Positions 1 to 10,732 of a DNA stretch of 64,000 nt are shown in pieces. Numbering within the stretch: the stretch's first letter is position 1; each line of letters opens with the position of its first letter. The position numbers and the translations under genes are program-made. Origin of the DNA: Takakia lepidozioides (taxonomy: Eukaryota; Streptophyta; Takakiopsida; Takakiales; Takakiaceae); contig CM060732.1 of the NCBI GenBank assembly GCA_030704615.1, positions 76,489,053 through 76,553,052 of the forward strand, written 5' to 3'. The notes under the pieces were generated by a model. The model saw only the letters and a list, made by a program, of their open reading frames with translations, was not told where the DNA came from and searched no databases.

Positions 1-3000
1 CACTCGGAATATGCCTAGTGTGTCCCTCCCATGCGACCCAGCCTCCTTCCTAAAGCATGTTGAATAACCAGCATACCTACCTCACACCACCATGGCACAA
101 CACAAACAAAAATTGAGGACACAAAATGCAATATCCATGTTCAAACAACACACTTTCGTCACCTTGTTTTAGCACTCCTCTGGTTTTCTCTTAAGAGCAA
201 AAGTGCAAGACCCCACGAGGGCATAGCCCCAAGACCATGGCAGAAACCCATGGACTGATGTCTGTGCTCCCACCCTTCTCCTACTCTTTAGTAACTTTCG
301 CCACGCTTCCGTACCAAGCCAAAGCCAGCCCATAGCGGTAAATGCTTCTAAAAGTGGTAAATGCTTGCCCTTCTTGACTTTTCCCAAAACCAGAACCAGG
401 AATAGAAGAGTGCCCACGATTACCTGATGGGTAAGGACTTGGGGTCCATCCATTTCTCACGATGAAAAGCACACAATGGCTGTTCTGCTGTAGCAATCAG
501 ATACTTGTCATCTCCTTCTCCTGACACCTGCAAACCACTCCACCATCACTTTTAGTGTACGAAAGGACTCAATGTCACGTTGGCCTAAACATCAATGCAG
601 AGTTGGCAATATTCGATCTGGGTGTGCCAGCAATTGAGAGGCCAACAAAGAAAACCAACAAGGCATGAACTACCAATTCGCCAAAAACATTTAACTTGCT
701 CTTCCATTCCCCTGGCAACAACTCTTCCTGTTAGTCCAACTACCACCAACCCATAAGAAGACCTCCAACATGTACTGAAGGAAATGCCATACACTGTTTG
801 AGGCGTCTAGGCAGAGAGTCCAGAATGCTACCTTATAGAGCTCTTCATCGAACTGTGCCAATTGAGCACACTGGGCCATCACCTCCTTCCGCATGAAGAA
901 GGGTGTCTGCAACAACGTGTAGTTTCGCTTCACCAGAAACGCCAGAGCATAATTTATGAGAGCTTGATTCAGCAGTACACCACAATCTTTCAAGAAGTAA
1001 CCCCTGCCTCCTGCCACGTCGGTGCCTGCAGTAATTAGTCAAAGCAAACCGACATGAGAACATGTTGGATATGCAGTGACTCTCAGTCCAGCCGAAAATA
1101 CATCAATGTGAATATCACTTCTTACGGAGAGTATTGGGAAGGCAGCAGGGGAGAGAGAGAATATACTCTTAAGACGTTGTTTGCTGTATCCTTGTGACCC
1201 CGCCCTCAGTTTGGAAGGACCAAAAGCGGAAAGACAGAGACACAGAAAGAGGACAGGACAGAAGGGAAGCAGAAGGGAAATGCCTAAAAACCAATCCCTA
1301 ATGTTATACCTTGAACAAAAAGATTGAGACAGACACAAAGGAAGACAATGATGTAGTCCTCATGGACTCTTCCCAGCAAAAGTTGTGTCATAACCTTCAA
1401 GGTATAGAACCCAGAGGTCAAGAAACTTTCTGAAGCTGCTCATTAGGTAACCTGATACTCCCCATTGAAATTGCATGACCTGGAATTGGAAAATGCTTGT
1501 ACATGATTGAAGTAAACTGGGAGCTGATTTCAGGGTTGGCACTGATACTAAACTAGCAAGCATCAGGAAATTTCCAGCACAACTCCTTCAGCCCTAAGAA
1601 GATAAATGTGACATATGTGGCTGTGTTCCACTCCTAGTCAATCTGTTGATAGGAAAAGGGGGAGAGAGAAGTGGGAAACCCCTCTTCCCTTGGGATGGGA
1701 ATGGGAGAGAAGTACACCTGCATCAAGATCCACGATTCCAAGATTCTGAACAAGGTCGACATGGTTCAAAAGGCCTGTCTCATCTCTAGGAGTACCCCAT
1801 GTTCGGACAACAGCATTGTTATCCTGTTGCGAGAGGTCCAACCAGAACAAGCACAATATCAGCAAGACAACCCCCGTACTATGACAATGACCAAACTTTC
1901 AGGACTCCTCTGGTACATCCTGTGAAAAAGCAGCTCATGGTCCTTAACGAAGATTTTGATGAAGTAGCTCCTCATGGAGGATGCTCACAGATGGTCAAAA
2001 TCAGGTGTTATATATGGAACCATTCTGAAGGGTGGACATGATTCAAATTTTAGAGTAAACCTGAAACTATAATATTTCACCTGCAATCAGTGTCACAAGG
2101 CTGGTTCCCAACCAAACCACTTATCCTGCAGGGAGCCATGACATTGCTGAAGAAGTCACAACTACTCGGTAACTGTCCAAGGTTTCTGCCTGCCAGCACT
2201 TTTGAATCAGTGGAAGATTGTGATCAGTAGTCACAGCTGATCCATGTGGTGGATTTCTTGCCCTGTATGTACAACATCCCCTACTGTATAGACCATTTAC
2301 ATGTGAGTGAGAAGTGTTATGAGAGCTTGTGACTGACAGTTCCTACCTTACCTGTAAGCTGTCGCCCTATACAGTTAAAATTTACTGACTTGGACATGTG
2401 GTCTCAGACATCTCACAAGCCCACAAGTGATAGTATACGGTGGTGCACCACTTGGTAGACAGTCCCAGGTATTAGTAGACAGCACCACCACTTAAACTGG
2501 ATGAGGAATGGAAGATACTTCAAAGGCAGCAATGTTTTCATTTCAATCAATTCCTGTCTACTTCTAGATGTTTGTGCTGGTTTCTGAAGATGTTAAGAAC
2601 TATGTGACACTCAAATTACCGCACAGAGAAATTTCAAGACATTTAGCATAAAAAAAAAGCTCAAAATGACTTGTTGCATTGACCCAAGTTCTGCATGAGT
2701 CTGCATCTCCCAGTGGGCTTCTGATATGGATCAAGAGTAGTTCTCCATTAGGATGGAGACCCATCACCTCTATGTGGTAGTAGAAATATGACTCCAGTGA
2801 AGGGATATAGGAATGTATGAAGCACCTGGGATTCACTTCATACATCTCAATATCTTCATAGTGCAACATGAAATGCAACAAACCTCAACTGGAGTCGGGA
2901 AAAAAGAATGAGTCCAACGCCTTCCAAATTAGAACACAAACCAAATCCATTTCCCAGAGGTACGAGCAACACTGTATCAGGTCCTGTTTAATGACTGACC

Positions 3001-4567
3001 TCATTGTTGTCAACAGGCACCGAGTCATGAACCAGGTTGCCCACAAGCCGCAGGCGCACTTCCACCGCATCCCTTGCTTCCTCCACCTCCTTCTCCTTAG
3101 TTTCTTTCTGTTCAACCAGCTTCTTCATCTGGGCCATGAGCTCTTCATCCTCCTGTTTTGCCTGTAGTGTACCAATGAAGTCCTCAGGCCAACTGTTTGC
3201 GACACAAGTGGGCAAAAAGGTACTGCAAATGAACCTGAAGCTTTCAACATGAAACAATAGAAAATGACGAGTGCCAACAGTACACGCAGAGGTAGGAAGG
3301 CTGGGATTTTTAGAACAGAGGAGGACGTCTGTAAATCACGTGAACTTATTCCGCTTTAAGGATGAAATTTTAGAGAAGAAGTATGAAGCTGTTCAGTTGT
3401 GCAGCTATGGACTCCTGAGAAGATCAGAATTGCGAGACACTCTCTTTATCTCTTTACTTTCCTGGGGTGGCCACAAGGCTGCGGCAAACAATGTCTTATG
3501 AGTACATTCTTCACCTGCCTGGTAGTTAAATTGAATACTTAATTATTGAAATTGGTTTAGTGTCAGTGCAAAGACTACTGGTGACAGGTGTAGGACTCGG
3601 TTTTCAGACTGTTGTTTCTGTCGTCTCCGAAGCACACGCCACAATAGTCCGTGTCTCACCAATTGACAGTGCCCACCTCCTTTTCCTGCATCTAACAGAC
3701 AGAAGTAGCCCTGATGGGTGAAAAGGACAACAATTCTTCTAGCTCCGCCCCGCAACTACTTTACTTTCTTCTCCTTCTCTAAACAGATATTCTCTCACCA
3801 TGTTGGCCTTTACTAAACCCTAGTCTTGGGTCCTAAACCCTGGATTCACCAGTTTACCCTAAAACAGCCATGAAGTTCTCAAAGTGGTGGTGAGGATCTG
3901 CTGTGTTCATACATCCTCTATTCCACCATATACCTACATTGTATAAATTCAGTTGGAGGTGTAAAGACACGTGATTGACTCATTGAGGAGCTTACAATTT
4001 TCTTCTTGGCAATCTCCTTGTTGACCTTGTTAACATCCTTCCTCAAATTGTCCAGTTCGTACTGGCCTGCAGAATACGCCGAGAGGATCATCACTAGGGG
4101 TAATCAAGGACCTTCCACCAAAACATAAACCACGTACACAGGACACAGAAGAACTCAGAAAAAATACAGAGAACTAAAAGAGCAAGGGAAATTAACGAAA
4201 ATGGAACAGAATCAGAAATGTTCCTACAGTTGTACACCATTTCCAGAAAAGAGAGACAGAGACAGAGACACGGTAAGAAAGGAGTGGAAAAATGAATAAA
4301 TATATATGATCATAACTTGGAAACATTTTCTAAACTCCAGACCAGCTAAGTTAGACACACCGTCTACCACTGATTCGAAATCCAAGAGAGTGTCTCCATA
4401 AGGCACACAACAAGAGGCAGAATGCAACACATACGTGTGCGCCATTTCTTATCCAGATCGATGACTTCGTCCACCAGCTCCACGCTGCCAAACCGCCGCC
4501 TCTGCGACTCCCTAATCCGTTCTGGATCATTCCCCTTCTCCACTCTGAACAGGTTGATGTCCAACAT
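1..4567 (-). CDS. SerRS: Seryl-tRNA synthetase, cytosolic type (3' end outside window)
   Basis: Class II aminoacyl-tRNA synthetase that charges tRNA-Ser with serine in the cytosol. Seven exons read on the minus strand: 4567-4435, 4066-3996, 3161-3000, 1823-1718, 1025-832, 527-424 and 76 to beyond position 1. All junctions are GT-AG and keep frame. The first exon opens [20 protein letters not shown], the usual start of plant cytosolic SerRS. Exons 1-3 form the N-terminal helical arm that grips tRNA; later exons give [26 protein letters not shown] and [13 protein letters not shown]. The last visible exon ([17 protein letters not shown]) is class II motif 2; motif 3 and the C terminus lie outside. 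Introns 2 and 4 each carry a LINE 3' tail. No stop or frameshift is seen, so the gene looks intact as far as it goes. Confidence 0.95.
1151..1232 (-). mobile_element. LINE 3'-tail fragment in SerRS intron 4
   Basis: Read on the minus strand this carries the window's recurring LINE 3' end: a GGTCACAAGG-type block, a CAAACAACGTCTTAAGAG block, then a short CT-rich run (GAGAGAGAGA on the plus strand). It is a severely 5'-truncated copy. Same strand as the host gene. Confidence 0.7.
3459..3513 (+). mobile_element. LINE 3'-tail fragment in SerRS intron 2
   Basis: About 55 bp match the LINE 3' end on the plus strand: GGCCACAAGGCTGCGGCAAA, then ATGTCTTATGAGTACATTCT. It lies opposite to SerRS transcription, between exons 2 and 3. 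The 5' part of the element is absent or not recognisable. Confidence 0.7.
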
Positions 4568-7500
4568 GGTCTACAAACCTCTCTGAAATAATATCCTACT
4601 GCAGCAGCTACTCCACTGCTCCCCAAATCCAGATGCTACCAGATCGTCCTCGCAATCCCCAACGCGATGCGCACTAACTTACAAGACGACGAGCCTCCCA
4701 AAAGAGAAAAGAGAGGGAAGAAGGTCTTTTCCTAATAAGGTAGATGACCCATAATGGACCCTTTATGCAGTTTAGGGTGCTCTGAGTGGCAGATCTCGAT
4801 TTTGTTTTTGTCGTTCGATTAGGAAATGAAAACTAAGGGGATTGCCAAAGTTTCAGGATTTTTTGACTTTATACGTAATTTCTATGAATTTTTAAGGTGG
4901 AAAATGCAAAAATACCCACTTATGACCAGTAGCTCCTACCAAGTGTGAACAAAACTCATGCCAAAATGACCTCAAGATTGCGGTAACCCGGATCATTTAC
5001 ACAATATGAACGGTTTGCTCACAATTCCGCTCACAATTCACAAAGAGCTCGGATAGTTTCCTTCCTTTCTGCAACCTCAACAACAGGGAAAAACAACAGG
5101 CAAAAGTGGTGGCTTTTCCTCCCTAGCTCTTTTCACATTTTTGACTCCTGGATAACGGGTGTTCTTTCCAAGTTTTTGTTTGATCGAAAGATACTTACTC
5201 GTACATCACTGAGTCAAGGTCCAAATAGCATGCCGATGCCACTTGGTATTGAAGCTAAGGCCTTGCATTGCTTCACGTGAGAGGTGATCCAGTAGAGTAA
5301 GTTCCTTGTCTGCAATGTCAATAGACCCTTCTGCAAAGTCAAGGCGTGAATGTACCTAACCTCGAATGTTCAAGATTGCATTTACGTTAGAACTTGAACG
5401 GCACAATAATAACAGGATTGAGTTGCATCTCTCTCTCTCATATGGTGGGGTAGATGCATTGCAAGCCTGATACCATATAGTTTGAGATAAACTATTTATT
5501 GGAAGCAAAACTATCCTGTTAAACAGGCTAAAGGGTAGAAGAGATTTTCAAGTATCTGAATTTTAGTCCAGAAGAATTGACCCTACAGACCTGGAGGAGT
5601 TGTGTCCAAAGTCATGTCTCATGCCCAAAGACTATCTGCTATGAATACATGCTTCATCCTCTCTACACAAAATCATAAACTGAATTGTATACTCTATTTT
5701 GATGTGTAAAGCACATGCAGAATTTTCCCTGTGTCGTTTGAGGGGCCTCAAATGGCATTAATTTTTTAAGGTTATTATGGATGGGGTCCTCACAAGTCTG
5801 TAAGGTGCTCCCTTGTTTTTTCTCTTACATTTCTTTTTCTCTTATGCACATACACACTCTCCTTAGTGGGGCTAGGTTTTAACCAGCGAAAGCCAGTCCC
5901 TATCTCAGATCTTGAGGGGCTTCATCATTTGGCATCCAAGTCCAACTTTCTTCCCCTCTCCCTCACTTTTCTTATCTTTGTTTGACTCCATCTCTCTCTC
6001 TTGATTTTTCCCTGTCCCACACATGCACCAGTGAGTTGTCAGAGGAAAATCTCCATCCCAGCCGATTATTTGCCAGATTATTGGTTGGTATCGGAACCGC
6101 TCAAGGGGGTCTTTTGCAAGATATGTTGTGGGCAAATCAATTCTTCTCCAGAGGCTATCTCCTCTCACATAATACTTTTTGACAAGGTGCAAGGTCTGAG
6201 GTCACATGCACAGTTCATTGCTACATTCCTGCCTCTAGTAAAATGTCATTTTCATGCACACACAGACTATAGTTTAGGGTTTACCTCTCCCTCTGGTCCT
6301 ACAATATGCCTCCGTAGCTCCCAAGAAGGCTGAACTTGTAGTTGTACTAGAGATCAAATATACACAAGAGTTTTGCATTACAGCTTGAAGCAAACTATCA
6401 ATCCCATTGCCAGCAGTACCATCCAGTGTGCAGGCCTAGAATGGAGAGAGTGTGAGATCAGTGAGTGACCATTCTCTGCCAGTGTTGGCTTTGGTGTGCC
6501 CTTGTGGCTGTAGTCCACATGATTGTGAGGTTTCAGTCCACCAGGGTATGAGAGAGAGGGTTGCAAGACTGTTAAAATGTCACATTCCAGACAATGACGC
6601 TGGTTGAGATTTCCTCCTGTTCCACCTTCCCCTCTGATGGGACCTTTGAATCCCTCCAACCGGACTTTAGAACTTCACTTTAAGAGATGTATATGCTATG
6701 CCAGTGAGAGCAGGCACTCATTGACCATTCTGTGTGAGATCCACTGGAAGTAATCTGAGAACTGAATGATCAAAGTGCTCTTGAAGCATGCTTCCCTGTA
6801 GAGGGCATGCAAGAGAACACATTTACTTATTGACTAGTCTGCTTGTCTGTCGGGTGTCAAGGATGCCATCTGTTTAGGGAACAATCATAACCTGCTGCAA
6901 AATTTGAAAAGAAAATCACAACAGGCATGAATCAACATGTACCATTTCACCATTATCCAAGCAGTGTTGCCATTACAATATGGCAACGTCTGGGCTAGCT
7001 CAAACTGCCACTCCTCCAACATAACTTGGGGATTGATGACACAACAAACTTGGAATCATTAATGCACCAATAGGACAACCACTGCGACAAGGGATGATGC
7101 ACCACAATCCCCTCTTTTTTCTGGTGCATTTCTTTCCAGTCCTATATCCCCAGGCTCATCAGATACCTGAAAAAACAAACATGGCCTTGCGAGCAGGTAG
7201 AGTGGTCTTAGTTGAGGTTCCCTGGATACACACAGCAACTACGCCAGAAAAAACAACGGGAACCAAAAGTAACTGAATTACTTAGGTAGCAAACAAGGAT
7301 GTCTACTCTAAAAGCAATTACAACATTTGTCATTTCACCACAAAACATGCTGAAGCATTCCAGTAGTCCATCTTCTCGAATGTTTCTCCTCTTCAGCTTC
7401 GGACCGTTTAAAATGCAGATGTAGGGTAATTTGCTACCACATAATGTCTGGCTTCAAAATTGAGCTCAAAAGAAATACTTCCTCTGTGCCTTGTGGGAGA
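4568..7500. other. Spacer upstream of SerRS, no gene recognised
   Basis: The stretch contains the SerRS 5' flank (the first ~170 bases are likely promoter and 5' UTR) and then 2.7 kb without a convincing reading frame. Short open frames are isolated and match no family I know. Visible structure: CT-rich runs near 5430 and 5990, and a short hairpin GTTGCCAT/ATGGCAAC at 6966-6987. Confidence 0.6.
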
Positions 7501-7575
7501 AAATGATGTATTCATAAGATGGTGTTTGCCGTACCTTTGTGGCACATAGACCCTGTGCCTAAACAAGAGGGAGAA
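7501..7575 (-). mobile_element. LINE 3'-tail fragment
   Basis: Minus-strand copy of the LINE 3' end (a CTATGTGCCACAAAGGTACGG-like block, then CATCTTATGAATACATCATT). It overlaps the end of the Tigger-type transposase frame, so the insertion has probably replaced its last codons. Confidence 0.6.
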
Positions 7576-8530
7576 GAGCCAGCTGTTACCTCCTCAATTC
7601 GTAACTCCTCAATACGTAACTCATTTTGAGCTGACAATATATCTTCTGGCTGGGGATGTGGATCGTTCGCCTCGAATGTGAATGCCTCATATGGGCCCAT
7701 CTTACCATATATGGCTTCAACATTTAGTGGCCAGATGCCGGTGACTTTGAATCCATTTTTCACATTCTCCTTTGTCAAAGCTTTCCTCAATGACAACGAT
7801 ACCCAGTGGGCTAGATCCTCCTTCCGTATTGTTTTCCTTTGTTTCCCATAGTCCATACGTATCTGTAGGCACGAAATACAGTCTTAAAAGGTTTGAAAAT
7901 TGATACGTCAAGTGGCTGAAGTGCGTGAGATGTGTGCGATGGCAGGGTGATTAAATCCAACCCAACCTCCTTTGCTGCCTTCACCACATGAATAGTAACG
8001 TGACTGCCATGACCATCTAGAACGAGTAAGTGCAGTTCTGTAGGAGAAATGTCATCTCATGTTCTCCGAATACAAGTGATGAAGTGTGAGATCCATTTCA
8101 GAAATAAAAAACCTGTCGTCCAGGCTTTTGACTGCATAGCCATTGTAGCTCCATACTCACATCTCTCGATATAATTTCTCCTCATTCTCTTTCTTTTAAA
8201 GATGTAGAAGTTTGGAATAGTTCCCCACCTGCATTGATAGCTGACAATACAGATAGCCATTCTCTTTCATCATCTGACATGACTGAATGGATTGAGCGGG
8301 TTCTTTTTTTGACGATAACAAGAGCACCTCCATTTTTGCCTACCTGGGCCCCTGATTCATCGCAATTCCAAATTCGATCTGGTCTATAGTTATGCTGCTT
8401 GTACACATCACTGAGATTATGGTAAAATGATGACACGTTGTCTGGACAGAGCCCTTTAGCCCGGCCTATTTCCAAACCCTGTGAGACACGGAGAGCTAAA
8501 TCGGGATGTCGTTGAACCACCTGAGCCACC
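7512..8530 (-). pseudogene. pogo/Tigger-type DDE transposase, C-terminal half
   Basis: Catalytic half of a CENP-B/jerky-like DDE_1 transposase. Pieces in order on the minus strand: HPDLALRVSQGLE, RIWNCDESGAQVGK (first catalytic Asp region) near 8360, LHLLVLDGHGSHVT (second Asp) near 8020, LPSHTSHALQPLDV near 7940, and TGIWPLNVEAIYG near 7730. These are hallmarks of pogo/Tigger elements. The frame is broken: fragments lie in more than one frame between 8260 and 7860. The N-terminal DNA-binding half is at 14484-15205; an LTR retrotransposon at 8531-14483 splits the two. Inactive. Confidence 0.85.
8526..8530. repeat. Target-site duplication of the chromovirus, left
   Basis: CCACC directly before the 5' LTR; the same five bases follow the 3' LTR at 14484-14488. 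Five bases is the usual length for Ty3/gypsy integrases. Confidence 0.85.
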
Positions 8531-8946
8531 TGTAACAAGGTAGAATCTAGAAGGTTCTAGATTGAGGAGAAAAGTTCCCTAAAAGTTTCCAGAATAACTA
8601 GGAAGGATCCTAAGAAGTTTGACTTAAGGAAGTTTGACTTGAGGCTCTCAAGTCAAACCTCTAAGATATTCATATTATGGAGAGTATGTCAAATCTTTGA
8701 TAAAGTCATATTGTAGAGAATATGTCAAACTTATGAAGGTTGACTTTAGCAAGTATCTTTGATAAAGTTGTATTGTGGAGAATATGTCAAACCTGGGAAG
8801 GTTGACTTTAGGCTCTCAAGTCAAATCTTTAAAATAATCATATTGTGAAGGTATATAAACAATGAAAGCCTAGAAGACATCGAGTTGTTTTGGGAAAAAA
8901 TTGAGAAGTACTTATATTCTAGTTTGTGTAGATCCTGGGTGTTACA
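8531..8946 (+). repeat. 5' LTR of the chromovirus
   Basis: Begins TGTAACAAGG and ends GGGTGTTACA (TG...CA). It carries a palindrome at 8544-8563 with GAAGGTTC in the centre, a TATA-like GGTATATAAAC near 8850, and about three related modules of a GTTGACTTTAG / GAGAATATGTCAAACCT unit. It is 416 bp against 375 bp for the 3' LTR, mainly because of one extra internal module. Confidence 0.92.
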
Positions 8947-8947
8947 A

Positions 8948-8960
8948 TGGTATCAGAGCC
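8948..8960 (+). other. Primer-binding site, tRNA-Met type
   Basis: TGGTATCAGAGCC starts two bases after the 5' LTR. It is the standard initiator tRNA-Met primer-binding site of plant Ty3/gypsy elements. Confidence 0.9.
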
Positions 8961-9598
8961 TAGTATTTCTTAAAGTTGGGAGTGAATACCTTCTTTAGGA
9001 GGATTCGATTAAGATGTTTTTTTTTTTTGAGATTTTTGTTGTTAATATTTTAAAGTGTTGAATAGATAGTAGTGATGGTGCGCCATAACGATAGTATAAA
9101 AAATTTATGGACTTAAATCAACCCCTTTTCCGTGATTTTCCTTCGGAGTGTGAGTTTAAAATTATATGTCGTCGTAAAGCAGAAATTAGAGATATGATAG
9201 TACAGAAATTTGGAGAGGAACAATATCAAGAAGTGTTACAAAACCCACGACCTGTCGTCTTTCCTATAATTAGAAATTGGAAGGTATACATATGTGTATA
9301 TACGTAGTTCATGGATCGAGGTAGACATTTTCCGCCTAATTTTCCACCGCCAATGTATTTAGTATCAATATGCGCGCCATTGACAAGCATCATCTTGTGA
9401 GATTTTTAGTTGCAGAATTTGGGGTAGAATTCATAAACCTTGTCATGAGTTCAAACGTCCCTTTTTTATTACCAATAGTCACGTACGGGATAGTTTGGGA
9501 TTGCACTATTTTACATATTGTATTAGGATAAGAGAATAGAGATAGTATACATTAATTTTAGAAGACAAATACCACGAAGGAAGGAGTAGTAGACCAAG

Positions 9599-10681
9599 AT
9601 GGCGGCCAATGAAGAAATGGTGGACAACACACACACTACTCATCAAGCCAATGATCAGACGGTGTGGATAATGGAGCGCTTACACGAATTGCAGGATGCT
9701 CTTGTCACGACCCAACAACAAAACAACGTGTTGATGGAGAAACTTAAACAAGTGAGACAATTAACCGCCCCGGGACTGGTTGCTGATGAGTCGGATACGT
9801 TGCTGCAAAAGATGACCAAGACATGCAAGGTCGAGCCGTATAAAAGAAGTCGCGCAATGGGAGTGCTAGAAGGATGGATTTATCGAATGGAGGTACATCT
9901 GTCATATTTCCCTACATCAAGTGATTTGGACCACGGAATGTTCATACAATCTTTTCTACTCAACAATGCTTCAACATGGTTACAGACATGGGAGAGAAAA
10001 CAGATTGCAAAAGGAGAACTTTTACTATGGAGCACCTTGAAAAGCGGGACTGCTCCAACAATTCAAGGTAGTAGATGTTGTTACAATTGCTCGAATGAAA
10101 TTATGGAACTTGGAACAACGCGGGAGTGTGCAAAATTACATTGAAGATTTTTTGAATCTTCAGGTCCAAATCGAAGACATGAGTCATGCAGAAGCTTTAG
10201 ACAACTTCAAAAGATGATTGAAGAAGAAAATTCAAGGAGAGGTAATTTTACGCAACCCGGTTGATGTCCACGAAGCAATTTCATTGGCCCAAAAGATTGA
10301 AGGGACGCTACCAAAATACGACGAAGGTATACACGTTTCATTGAATCAATACGGACCAACGCCTATGGAGCTTGGAAATCTTCGAAGACGGGATAACTTT
10401 CAATACTCTCAAAGAAATAGGCCGGGAATCAGATATGAGGAAGATAACACACAGCGGCGAATGAAATTGAATGACAAGGATGTGACCTCCTCAACATTCT
10501 CACGAACAGAAGGACAAAGGGAAACTCGACAATGTTACAACTGTGGAAAATACGGACATCTTGCAGCCAACTGCCGAAGTGGAAGGTACAATCGACAAAC
10601 TTATCGAAAATCTCTTAACAGTTTAAGGAGAGGAGAAAATAACAAACATCACAATGAGCAGGAAAACGAGGACAACCAGTA
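9599..10681 (+). pseudogene. gag of the chromovirus (broken)
   Basis: Capsid-nucleocapsid region. The ATG at 9599 sits in a good context (AAGATGGCG). The frame shifts near 10060-10140 and has a stop at about 10216; the second part (10218-10681) ends with a basic region and a CCHC zinc knuckle, CYNCGKYGHLAANC, at 10533-10574. This type of knuckle packages retroelement RNA. Not translatable as one protein. Confidence 0.85.
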
Positions 10682-10732
10682 AGTAGACCTCGCGGTGTTA
10701 CTGGTTCTACAAAGAAGAGGAGAGGCGAGGGG

